Assembly (NCBI GenBank): GCA_005223185.1
Contig: NJBN01000003.1
Span: 1-64,000 of the forward strand
Direction of reading: 5' to 3'
Length of the DNA: 64,000 nt
Source of the DNA: a candidate division LCP-89 bacterium B3_LCP
Lineage (GTDB): Bacteria; Electryoneota; B3-LCP
Shown piece by piece: positions 8,700 through 17,137 of the stretch. The first letter of the stretch is position 1; every line of letters starts with the position of its first letter. The translations under genes were made by a program, and so were the position numbers. Under the pieces are notes generated by a model that saw only the letters and a list, made by a program, of their open reading frames with translations, made no database searches and was not told the origin of the DNA.

Positions 8700-9752
8700 A
8701 TGCGCATCACGCTTTCAGCTTCAATATTAATTCTCATGGTCTTCAGCCAGTCCTATGGAATCCCGCGATATTCTGTAGAATACAATCAGTCTTGCGCGTT
8801 ATGCCATGTGGACCCTTCGGGTGGGGGAGCACGATCGCTGTATGGCGCTCAGTTCTTCGCCTATACGGACCTGGCAATGCAGGAAAAACCGTTTGAAGAG
8901 ATTGAGACCGTCAAGCCCATGCTGAATGACCAGATTCAGATCGGTTTGGATGGACGGACCATCTTCTTCGGACAGGATCAACCTGCGGTAAATTCGTTCA
9001 TGCAGATGCAGGGAGACCTGTACCTGATTTTCAACCTCTCCCCCACCTGGACGTTCTATCTGGACAAAGGACTGTACAGCGGCTTCGAAGCCTGGGGGAT
9101 GGGACATGTTCTCCCTTTTACCGGGTACGTTAAGTTTGGACAGTTTACTCCCCCTTACGGACTCAGACTTGCCGATCACAACTCTTTCACCAGGGAGAAG
9201 CTGGGGTTTGGAATAGGCTGGCGGGAAACGGGTGTAGAAGTAGGCTTTCATCCGGAAATGTTCAACCTGGCAATTGCAGTGACGAATGGCACCAGTTCAC
9301 TCATAGATACAGATGAGGGTAAGGCTGTAACTGGCAGATTCGACTTTAGATTTCCCATCGGCGATGCTAATTTCTGGATTGGCGCCACCGGCAGGCGTAA
9401 CCAGGTCGGCAGTGATGTGGATGTAATAGCCGGAGGTTTCGGGGGGATTTCTTTAGGCATCATAGATATCATGGGAGAAGTAGATTACAGGGATTTTGTC
9501 AATACGGAGTTGATCTCATTTGCAGAAGTTGCTCTGAAGTTGAGAAAGGGGCTGACCATCAGAGTTGAACACGATTTCTACGATCCGAATCTGGATCAGG
9601 AATCAGGAGCGGAGAACATGTACTTGATCGGACTGGAGATTGTACCTACGGGCTACCTGCAGTTGAGCCCCGATTTCAGGTTTCACGATCTACAACCGGG
9701 ATCTGAGGACGACTACATCGAAGGAAGTCTGCAGTGTCACGTTTTCTTTTAA
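8700..9752 (+). CDS. Monoheme outer-membrane beta-barrel protein
   Basis: 350 residues. The ATG at 8700 is chosen because AGGAG (8690-8694) lies five bases upstream and a clean signal peptide (about 1-20) begins there. Right after it comes one heme motif, CALCH, at 32-36. The rest is rich in alternating amphipathic strands and ends in HVFF, an aromatic end typical of outer-membrane barrels. This suggests a barrel or porin with an N-terminal periplasmic c-heme, possibly for electron passage, but no characterised family is recognised with confidence. It is the first gene of a tight operon with the YceI and cytochrome lipoprotein genes. Confidence 0.65.
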   Translation: MRITLSASILILMVFSQSYGIPRYSVEYNQSCALCHVDPSGGGARSLYGAQFFAYTDLAMQEKPFEEIETVKPMLNDQIQIGLDGRTIFFGQDQPAVNSFMQMQGDLYLIFNLSPTWTFYLDKGLYSGFEAWGMGHVLPFTGYVKFGQFTPPYGLRLADHNSFTREKLGFGIGWRETGVEVGFHPEMFNLAIAVTNGTSSLIDTDEGKAVTGRFDFRFPIGDANFWIGATGRRNQVGSDVDVIAGGFGGISLGIIDIMGEVDYRDFVNTELISFAEVALKLRKGLTIRVEHDFYDPNLDQESGAENMYLIGLEIVPTGYLQLSPDFRFHDLQPGSEDDYIEGSLQCHVFF

Positions 9753-9772
9753 CCAAACATAAAGGACAAATC

Positions 9773-10360
9773 ATGAATACTAAACTATCAATAATCGCCC
9801 TGTTATGTGCGACAACAATCGCCCAGGCAGATGTGTTGAATTTCTCCATAATGTCCGGTCAAGACAGCCGGATAGAGTTCGAATCGCATGCGCCATTGGA
9901 GACCATAATCGGTTCTACTGATCAGGTTTCCGGGTACATTAAAATTGATCCAAACGATTTAAACAGCGGGATTACGGCGTCCGTTATAGTGGAAGCTGCC
10001 TCACTCAATACAGGTAACAAGAAGCGCGATACGCACATGCGCAACAATCACTTACACACGGATGACCATCCTCAGATAACGTTCACAATTGATAATCTGG
10101 TGTTAGAGGGCAGCTTATCACCGGGTAGTACATATACATTTAACATCGATGGTGGATTCAACCTTCATGGTGTAACTCGCACGATTACGATTCCGGTGGA
10201 AGTCACATATGAAGAAGCTGCTGATGGGAAGAAACTTCATATAAAGGCCCAGTTTGAAGTGAAACTGTCGGACTATGAAATACCGCGCCCTCAGTTTCTG
10301 ATCATGAAATTGGATGAAATACAGAAAGTAACTGTAGATGTCAGGGGAATTGTAAAATGA
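9773..10360 (+). CDS. YceI family periplasmic protein
   Basis: 195 residues from the ATG at 9773, preceded by AAAGGA, with a signal peptide (about 1-19, ending TIAQAD). The body matches the YceI lipocalin-like barrel: a charged repeat near NTGNKKRDTHMRN, the HTDDHPQITF segment, and LHGVTRTITIPVEV. YceI proteins bind long isoprenoid chains and sit in the periplasm. In environmental genomes they often accompany cytochrome genes. Here it lies 20 bases after the monoheme barrel gene and overlaps the cytochrome lipoprotein gene by four bases (ATGA), so all three are probably cotranscribed. Confidence 0.88.
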   Translation: MNTKLSIIALLCATTIAQADVLNFSIMSGQDSRIEFESHAPLETIIGSTDQVSGYIKIDPNDLNSGITASVIVEAASLNTGNKKRDTHMRNNHLHTDDHPQITFTIDNLVLEGSLSPGSTYTFNIDGGFNLHGVTRTITIPVEVTYEEAADGKKLHIKAQFEVKLSDYEIPRPQFLIMKLDEIQKVTVDVRGIVK

Positions 10361-10767
10361 AGTATTTTAGAGGATTAACAGTAATTTTATTCATTTTCAC
10401 TTTAAGCATCAGTGGATGCACTGATATGGGCGATCCGTTATCAGGCGGCAGCCCAGGTGGAGGTAGTACGACCATCAGTTACAGCGGTGATGTGCAACCG
10501 ATTTTCGATAACGCCTGCGTATCGTGTCATGTGACGCCTCCATCGCCGGGAGCTGGGGATCTGGATTTGACGTCCTACGCAGGTCTAACCGATCCATCCG
10601 GACCGAATAACGCACCTGAGGTAATTCCAGGTGATGCGGACAATAGCTATTTCGTCAAGAGACTGGATGGCTCTATCCCACCCATCATGCCCGTTGGGGG
10701 AACGCTAACTCCTGCTGAAATTGACCTGATCAAGGAGTGGATAAACCAGGGTGCGCTGGATAATTAA
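10357..10767 (+). CDS. Cytochrome c-like lipoprotein
   Basis: 136 residues. The N-terminus is a lipoprotein signal with lipobox SISGC, so Cys21 is the likely lipidated residue. After a Gly/Ser-rich linker, a single heme motif CVSCH sits at 54-58. The remaining pattern (DVQPIFDNAC, a proline-rich loop with IPPIMPVGG that could supply the axial Met, and a final helix LTPAEIDLIKEWINQGA) is that of the planctomycete-type or class I cytochrome c domains. It is likely a membrane-tethered electron carrier. The start codon overlaps the yceI stop. Confidence 0.85.
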   Translation: MKYFRGLTVILFIFTLSISGCTDMGDPLSGGSPGGGSTTISYSGDVQPIFDNACVSCHVTPPSPGAGDLDLTSYAGLTDPSGPNNAPEVIPGDADNSYFVKRLDGSIPPIMPVGGTLTPAEIDLIKEWINQGALDN

Positions 10768-10784
10768 TAACTCGAAACTAGTAA

Positions 10785-12329
10785 TTACTTCATCAACACC
10801 ATCTTACCCGTATCCGTAAACTCACCAGCTGTCAACCGGTACAGATACACCCCCGATACCAGATCAGATCCATCGAAGGTCACCTCATGAACACCTGCAT
10901 CCCGCCAGCCATTGACCAGCGTTGTAACCAGACGACCCGAAATATCGTAAACCGTCAGGTTTATCCGGCTACTGACGGACAACTGGAAGCTGAGAACTGT
11001 TGTGGGATTAAAGGGATTGGGAAAGGCTGAGTATAATGTAAAGTGATTCGGGATATGCTTTTGATTATAACTGGATATACCAAGGGGTGTACCAAGGGCG
11101 CTCTCATAGGCTCCCATATCGGGATCCGATCCGACGGGATTCGGCCGTAGATTGCCTTCCAAGTCTTCATTTGGCGCATAATACCAAAAGCCTGCTATTT
11201 CTAAGGCTTCGATACCCGAACCAATGCAAGGGCTTCCATCTGATAGGTGAAAATCCCCTCCTCCGATGAACAAGGGATCCGCTTGTATGTTCCCAATACC
11301 AGACCAAAGGCTGTCACCGACAGAACAGTAATTAACATGAATTCCGGTTCCGCCGAAAATTTCTTCTGGATCATTCTCTGACAATATGCAATTGAGGACG
11401 ATAGGGGCATAAGTTCCTGACCACACACCGTTAAATATTCCGCCACCACCAGCGTATTCTCCAACTGCCGTGTTTTGTGCGATCGTGTTATTGATAATTC
11501 TTGCATCCGAATGCTTGCAGTAAATACCTCCACCGCGACCCCACCCGCCCGTTGAATCGGCTATATTGTTCGTAATTAAATTATTTATGATCCTCGGTTC
11601 GCCATAATAACAGTAAATTCCACCTCCTTCACGGCTGAAATTATCTTCTATGATGTTGTTTTCGATATATGGATGCTCATAGCCACTGTAGATTCCTCCT
11701 CCCAAATGTGAGTCGTTATTGATAATCAAATTTCCCCTTATTGTCGGATTACCAGAACTGCAGATTCCGCCCCCGTGGCTCCAACTGCCAACGATATTCT
11801 GTTCTATTGTGCAGTTTAAAATGTTTGCATTACTTAATGCATCGCAATAAATTCCACCTCCATGACCCGAGGCACTGCAATGGTTGATTAGACAATGCAC
11901 GATTGTTGGACTTGATTCTGAAAGGTAGATACCTCCTCCGTAATTCTCAACTCCTGATCCTTCCGCTTTTCCATAAGTTATGTGACAGTACTCTAACTTT
12001 GAACTGTCAGATGCAGCCACGAAGCGAATTCCACGCCAACCGGTAGGAGGATCTGATGCAGAGAAAAGAACAGTATCCAGCTCCGTTCCACTGGCTTTCA
12101 AAGTTGCATTGGGGAGAATGTCGAACTTGAAATGCCCTTCGAATATGATTTTAGTTCCTGGTTCTACGATGAGGGATTGGTCATCGGGTACCTGAATATC
12201 TGCAGTAACGAATACCGTGTCAACTGCCCAGGTCCCTGACACGTCACCGGATACATTGATGTGCTCCGCATATGCTCTAAAGCTTGTAAACAAAGCAAGG
12301 GCTGTGAAAAGTAAAATTCCCCTTTTCAT
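10785..12329 (-). CDS. Secreted right-handed beta-helix protein with T9SS sorting domain
   Basis: 514 residues. The signal peptide (about 1-21) is followed by a short beta domain (HINVSGDVSGTWAVDTVFV) that is also found in the other beta-helix proteins here. Then come many parallel beta-helix coils with the repeating words GGGIYC, IxNCxI and IxNNxI (about 85-410). Proteins of this fold are often polysaccharide lyases or hydrolases, but no catalytic pattern is recognised and the repeats may only be structural. The sorting domain ends in TGKMVLMK. A DVSG-type propeptide boundary cannot be set. GGAGG lies just before the ATG. The stop codon is only 17 bases from the end of the convergent cytochrome operon. 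Confidence 0.83.
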   Translation of the reverse strand: MKRGILLFTALALFTSFRAYAEHINVSGDVSGTWAVDTVFVTADIQVPDDQSLIVEPGTKIIFEGHFKFDILPNATLKASGTELDTVLFSASDPPTGWRGIRFVAASDSSKLEYCHITYGKAEGSGVENYGGGIYLSESSPTIVHCLINHCSASGHGGGIYCDALSNANILNCTIEQNIVGSWSHGGGICSSGNPTIRGNLIINNDSHLGGGIYSGYEHPYIENNIIEDNFSREGGGIYCYYGEPRIINNLITNNIADSTGGWGRGGGIYCKHSDARIINNTIAQNTAVGEYAGGGGIFNGVWSGTYAPIVLNCILSENDPEEIFGGTGIHVNYCSVGDSLWSGIGNIQADPLFIGGGDFHLSDGSPCIGSGIEALEIAGFWYYAPNEDLEGNLRPNPVGSDPDMGAYESALGTPLGISSYNQKHIPNHFTLYSAFPNPFNPTTVLSFQLSVSSRINLTVYDISGRLVTTLVNGWRDAGVHEVTFDGSDLVSGVYLYRLTAGEFTDTGKMVLMK

Positions 12330-12357
12330 TTTTTAACCTCCAGTTATACTATCAAAT

Positions 12358-12386
12358 AAAGTACAGTATATTCGAGTGAATGTCAA
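12358..12386 (-). promoter_or_regulatory. Promoter for the beta-helix gene at 10785-12329
   Basis: Minus strand TTGACA (12386-12381), a 17-base spacer, TACTTT (12363-12358). The ATG lies about 28 bases downstream of the -10 box. Confidence 0.55.
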
Positions 12387-12492
12387 TAGAAACCTATCTT
12401 TTTTCCTGAATTAGTTGATCATGCAAGTTAATTTCGTTGTTTCAGCGCAAGATCACTTGCAGAAGTGAATATTTTCCCAATGCCTATATATT

Positions 12493-12536
12493 AAAAGCCA
12501 TGTCATCAGCCAACCGATGGATCTGACATGGCTTTG
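12493..12536 (-). terminator. Terminator after the broken beta-helix gene
   Basis: Arms AAAGCCATGTCA and TGACATGGCTTT, perfect over 12 bp, followed on the minus strand by TTTTAATATA. It lies about 20 bases past the gene end. Confidence 0.8.
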
Positions 12537-12557
12537 ATATATTTTGAAAGTACCAGT

Positions 12558-14399
12558 TTACTTCATCAACACCATCTTCCCACTATCCGAAAACTCGCCA
12601 GCAGTCAGCCTGTACAAGTACACCCCCGAAGGCAAACCAGATGCATCGAATGTAACTTCATGAATCCCCGCATCTCTCCAGCCGTTGACCAGTGTCGTAA
12701 CCAAACGACCGGAAATATCGTAAACCGCCAGGTTCACAATACTTGCATCATGCAACTTGAAACTGAGAACTGTCAGAGGGTTGAAGGGGTTGGGATAAGC
12801 GCCAAGCAACGCAAACTCCTCCTGTAGTGCAGTGCTACTCCCCTCACCGATTTCTTCGAACGATTCCCCCGTATTAAACCAACCTGCCAAACCATCCAGA
12901 CCAGCTGATCCTAGCTTCTCGAAGGTGAAGCTATCAGTCGAAATATCTGTCCCCGCGGTTGCATAGGCGTTATACACGTATGTTCCTGCAGGTGCACCCC
13001 CAGGAACATTCTGTGTCCTCTCGCGTCCCAGGGTGATTTCACTCCCTACCTCAACGTTGACAGGCCCCAGAGTGGGCCCAAAAACGTTCCCATTCGGTAA
13101 AGTTACATCACACCATACATCAACACTCAGGCCTAACAAGCCACTGTTAGTTACCTGGATGTAATAATCGAAGCTGCCGCCGGTGGCCGGGATTTCGATG
13201 GGCATCTCAAACGGTGTCACCAGAACCCGCAATGGCACACTCTGATCGAAGTAAAAAGCGCCCATATCTGCTCTTGTACTATCCGGATCGTTGTACTGCG
13301 GATCGGGATCACCAGCATCGATGCAGGGAGAACCCCACTGCAGGCGGTAATCATTCCATTCAGGGCTAATAAACAGCGGATCAGCATCGATGTTGCCCTG
13401 TCCTGCATAACCGCCGAGTACGTCGCTGTAAGTCACCTGCGGGTTTCCGAATATTTCGCTGTTATCATTGTTCCATATGATGCAATTGATTACAGTAAGA
13501 TTGTCACCACATTTTATTCCGGCACCCGTATATGCTGAATTTCCGCTAATTGTGCAGTTGAATACGGCTGTTCTCGTATTGAAATAGCTGTAAATGCCAC
13601 CGCCATGGCCTGCCTCATTGCCGATGATATCACAATGTGAAATGAGCGCATCTGATGAGGATAGGTAAAGCCCTCCGCCATACTCCGCATACGAATTGTC
13701 AATGATAGTACAGTAGCTTACTGTTATGTCTGAATTGTTGCAGTGGATCCCACTGCCGCTGGTGTTTCAATAATAAGGGATAGTATTTTCAGCTATTATA
13801 CATCGTATGATAGTCGCGTGGGAATTATCTATAAAATATAGACCACCACCTTTAGTACTTGAATTCTTGCATATGATACAGTCACTTATTGACGGACTGG
13901 AATTATCGCAGTATACCCCCCCTCCAAAACCTTCGGGGAAATCCTGGGTACTGTTGCACTGAATTGTACACCAACTGATAACCGGATTGGAATTCAAACA
14001 ATATATCCCACCGCCGTGTTTATCGTCAGTAGCTCCTTCAGCGTGTCCGTATTGGATGACACAATACGATAGATGGCTGTTGTCCGGAGCATCGATAAAC
14101 CTGATGCCGTGCCAGGCGTGACTGGTGTCTGCCGCCGTAAACAGAATCAAGTCGTTTTCTGTACCTTCAGCGGATAGCCAGCCATTGACTATCAATTTGT
14201 AGTATCCACGAAAGACAACTTCCACTCCAGGTTCAATGGTCAACGTAGAATCCACCGGCACGCGCACGTCCCCTACCACCAGCACCGTATCCGCTGACCA
14301 GGTGCCGGAAACGTTCCCGGAAACGGTGATGGTTTCAGCGAAGGCGTTGCTGCAGTTGAGTAGAATTATCGATGAGAGTATTGAAAATGAATGTTTCAT
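12558..14399 (-). pseudogene. Beta-helix T9SS cargo gene interrupted by one in-frame TGA
   Basis: A 614-codon frame runs from the ATG at 14399 (GGAGA upstream, signal peptide MKHSFSILSSIILLNCSNAFA) to the stop at 12558 with one internal stop, TGA at 13767-13769. Both sides stay in the same frame. Upstream are beta-helix coils (GGGIYCLNSNPVIS, GGGVYCDNSSPSIS). Downstream the coils resume at once (GSGIHCNNSDITVS, GGGLYLSSSDALIS), then the shared Ig-like module and an intact sorting domain ending GKMVLMK. TGA is a normal stop elsewhere in the window, so this is most simply a nonsense mutation or sequencing error. If real, a 210-residue product without sorting domain would be made, and the rest has no good ribosome site. 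Confidence 0.85.
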
Positions 14400-14434
14400 G
14401 GTATTCTCCGAAATGTCTTTATGGAATAACCACT

Positions 14435-14467
14435 GGATTCCGGATCAGCTACGCTGTCCGGAATGAC
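14435..14467. repeat. GGATTCC...GGAATGAC palindromic repeat, copy 2
   Basis: ATTCCGGA and TCCGGAAT are perfect arms with a 12-base loop, followed by GAC. It lies between the broken beta-helix gene and its promoter, so it would be in the 5' leader. Confidence 0.6.
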
Positions 14468-14501
14468 AGTCTGCCTTGCTGCTGGGACAACGATTCATAT
14501 T

Positions 14502-14530
14502 AATATACACAATATTTTCGATTTTGTCAA
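14502..14530 (-). promoter_or_regulatory. Promoter for the broken beta-helix gene
   Basis: Minus strand TTGACA (14530-14525), a 17-base spacer, TATATT (14507-14502). It predicts a leader of about 95 bases that contains the palindromic repeat. Confidence 0.65.
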
Positions 14531-14565
14531 GTGATTTATTTTTTCGAGGGAGATTCCAACAGAAA

Positions 14566-14588
14566 GGGCAGGGGAATCACCCCTGCCC
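14566..14588 (-). terminator. Terminator hairpin after the gene at 14615-16768
   Basis: Perfect 9-bp arms GGGCAGGGG and CCCCTGCCC with a five-base loop, 27 bases past the stop codon. On the minus strand the tail begins TTTCTG, so the T tract is short. Confidence 0.6.
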
Positions 14589-14614
14589 TACGGTTTGCAA
14601 AGTTCCTTTTGCAA

Positions 14615-16768
14615 CTACTTCATCAGCACCATCTTGCCCGACGCTGTAAACTCTCCCGCCGTCAGACGGTAGATGTAGATGCCAGAAGCGATATCAGAAC
14701 CATCAAAGGTTACCTCATGCACACCTGCATCCCGCCAACCGTTGACCAGTTCTGTTACCAAGCGACCGGAAATGTCATAAGTTTTTAGATTAACCAGACT
14801 TGCGACTGGCAACTCGAAACTGAGAACTGTCGTGGGATTGAAGGGGTTGGGATAAGCGCTGTTCACGGAAAATTCAGCGGGAACTGCGATCACATCCGCA
14901 CTTATCAATTCGCTGAATTCCTCACCTGTGCAAGGCCAATCAAGCGGTGAACCGAGATGACCGGAGCTTTCACTGCCTTCTTTTATGAATGTGAATGAGT
15001 CACTATCCTCAATTACCCATCCATTATGCTCACCGACATAGGCTTCATAGGTGTAAGTTCCAGCTGGTGCTGTTCCAGGTACCTGCTGTGTACGATCTCG
15101 ATCTACGATTATCCCGCTTGGTAGAGTTACCCACATATCCAGGATATCCACCACTCCAACATTGGGTAGATGAACTACAATCCAAAGATCGAAGTCCTGT
15201 TGTACTTGGGTTAAATTCTCAAGCTCAATGTTAAAATCAAATGTACCACCACTGTCGGGTATAACTATAGGTGGATTATAGGGCGTAAGAGTGATATTTA
15301 CCGGTCCCCCCTGATGAAAGTAAAACGCACCCATGTCAACGATAGTGTTGTCAGGATCATATGGAAAGGTGGGGTCACCTGCGTCTATGCAATGAGATCT
15401 TGTCGAATCCCAGGCAGGCCAGTTATCCCAGGTGATCTGGAAATTGCCATTATCCGGATCCTCGAAAAGCGGATCGTCGAAGATATTATCGTAAATATCG
15501 CAGGAATCACCGTTGATATTTGTCCTTACTTTCCAACCCATTTCAGGAGGAGGTACTCCACCAAAATCGCCACCAATATTATTGAATAAATCGCAATACC
15601 AGACTTCCGAATTGCCTTCACCAAAATTGATAGCACCGCCATCGATAGTATAATTAGAGTCTACAATAGTGTTCTTAATTGATGCACCTGCTGATTGTAG
15701 ATATAAACATCCACCCTCTTGAGCAAAGTTGCCCTTAAATACGCAATGATAAATGGTTGGATCAGAATTATCCATATAAATAGCGCCACCTTCTGCAGTA
15801 GGGTTCCAGGCAGCATTGTCTGTGAAGACGTTGTACTCGACTGTAGGGGATGAATGAGTTAAGTACATTGCCCCACCTTTTGGTTGGTTATAGGAATCAG
15901 CCCAATTCTCATTGATAACGCAATGACTGATTAGTGGTGAGGAATTAGTACAGTGAATCCCGCCACCCTGTGCATGCCAATTGCCAGGCCCTGATGCACG
16001 ATTGCTGTCTATATAGCAGTAGGATATTGTAGGGTTAGAATTATCACAGTGAATGCCACCACCTATGGGACCACAATTGCCATAAATCACACAATGTGAA
16101 ATAATGGGATTACTGTCATGACACTCTATACCGGTAGAACTGCTCGAACACACAAAGCAATACTGCATAACGCTTGAATCGGGAGCGTTATGGAAGTTTA
16201 TTCCTTGCCAGTAATCATCTTCTTCGGGAAACGGCCTTAGCGGTCTGAAAGTGATCGTATCACCCTCTATTCCATTTGCAAATATGTGTCCGTAAACGTC
16301 TATGTTTGCACCATCCATGAGAAAATCCGCCCCTGATTCGATTATCAATGTATCACCTGCTTCGACGCGAGTATTACCAATTAGGACATAGGTAGTATCA
16401 GGAAAAACTCCGGATACCGGTCCCTCAATATATACCCCTGGTGGTAGCTGCATTAGAGTCGTATCCGGTAATGTAGTTGTATTGAAGATTGGTTGGTCTT
16501 CCATATCACCATGGAGAAATCCAATCTTAGTAAACCTGACATTATAAAAACCTTCGTGTATATTTTTGTCATAGTAACCGGAAGCATCTGTATATGTCGA
16601 ATCAGAAAGCGAATCCGGCGTAACAGATGTTGCTTCAAAGAGAACTTTTGTTCCCGAGTGATCAATTTGGTTTTCCAGATAACAATAACCGTCAACTAAA
16701 TAAGATTGACAGATTCCTAAAGATGTAATTATACACCATATGACTATCAGCGCAAACTTCCTGTCCAT
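14615..16768 (-). CDS. Secreted beta-helix protein with carboxypeptidase-regulatory-like N-domain, T9SS
   Basis: 717 residues, start ATG after GGAGGT. The signal peptide covers about residues 1-20. Residues about 22-100 look like a carboxypeptidase-regulatory-like (CarboxypepD_reg/SpaA-type) Ig domain (VLFEATSVTPDS, DASGYYDKNIHEGFYNVRF). A YVLIGNTRVEAGDTLIIESGA entry strand then leads into a long parallel beta-helix (about 190-440) with GGGIHCDNSNPTIS-type coils. Residues about 490-615 are the shared Ig-like pre-sorting module (YNPPIVIPDSGGTFDF, DRDRTQQVPGTAPAGTY, DSFTFIKEG). The sorting domain closes with GKMVLMK. No active site is recognised. Surface binding or polysaccharide interaction is possible. 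Confidence 0.83.
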   Translation of the reverse strand: MDRKFALIVIWCIITSLGICQSYLVDGYCYLENQIDHSGTKVLFEATSVTPDSLSDSTYTDASGYYDKNIHEGFYNVRFTKIGFLHGDMEDQPIFNTTTLPDTTLMQLPPGVYIEGPVSGVFPDTTYVLIGNTRVEAGDTLIIESGADFLMDGANIDVYGHIFANGIEGDTITFRPLRPFPEEDDYWQGINFHNAPDSSVMQYCFVCSSSSTGIECHDSNPIISHCVIYGNCGPIGGGIHCDNSNPTISYCYIDSNRASGPGNWHAQGGGIHCTNSSPLISHCVINENWADSYNQPKGGAMYLTHSSPTVEYNVFTDNAAWNPTAEGGAIYMDNSDPTIYHCVFKGNFAQEGGCLYLQSAGASIKNTIVDSNYTIDGGAINFGEGNSEVWYCDLFNNIGGDFGGVPPPEMGWKVRTNINGDSCDIYDNIFDDPLFEDPDNGNFQITWDNWPAWDSTRSHCIDAGDPTFPYDPDNTIVDMGAFYFHQGGPVNITLTPYNPPIVIPDSGGTFDFNIELENLTQVQQDFDLWIVVHLPNVGVVDILDMWVTLPSGIIVDRDRTQQVPGTAPAGTYTYEAYVGEHNGWVIEDSDSFTFIKEGSESSGHLGSPLDWPCTGEEFSELISADVIAVPAEFSVNSAYPNPFNPTTVLSFELPVASLVNLKTYDISGRLVTELVNGWRDAGVHEVTFDGSDIASGIYIYRLTAGEFTASGKMVLMK

Positions 16769-16813
16769 TTTTACCTCCCTTTATAACTGTAAACGGCGTT
16801 TCTATCTGATTAG

Positions 16814-16842
16814 AATATAATAAAGTTATCTGCTAATGTCAA
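16814..16842 (-). promoter_or_regulatory. Promoter for the beta-helix gene at 14615-16768
   Basis: Minus strand TTGACA (16842-16837), a 17-base spacer, TATATT (16819-16814). This is a consensus-quality promoter about 45 bases before the ATG. Bases 16843-17008 between it and the divergent promoter hold no visible gene. Confidence 0.75.
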
Positions 16843-17008
16843 GTATTATTTTATTTTTTTAAAAAATTCCTTAAAGCTTAGCTCTAACTCTTTGTAAAAT
16901 CAAGCATCTTGTTCATTACGCAACTCATCGACGGACTATTCTGCACCTACCTTTATGCCGCGGTTATCGCACAGCTTAGTGTAATCCCGCTCTTACCCCA
17001 CCCTTCAC

Positions 17009-17037
17009 TTGACAAAACCGTTTTTTTGTGTTATCTT
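17009..17037 (+). promoter_or_regulatory. Promoter for metVF and ecfA
   Basis: TTGACA (17009-17014), a 17-base spacer, TATCTT (17032-17037). The predicted leader of about 95 bases shows no riboswitch fold that I recognise. Confidence 0.7.
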
Positions 17038-17137
17038 TAAGTTTCAAAATTATGCAAACTTCGCCCCACTCTTATTTGGAAGTCATCGTATAATCTATCA
17101 CGATTGAATTAATGATTATCATGAGACGGTAACAAAC

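Noticed and set aside
13767-13769. TGA read as an amino acid (recoding or selenocysteine)
   Set aside because: TGA ends several ordinary genes here (metVF, ecfA, yceI and others), and the context shows no selenocysteine-type partner or structure that I can recognise.
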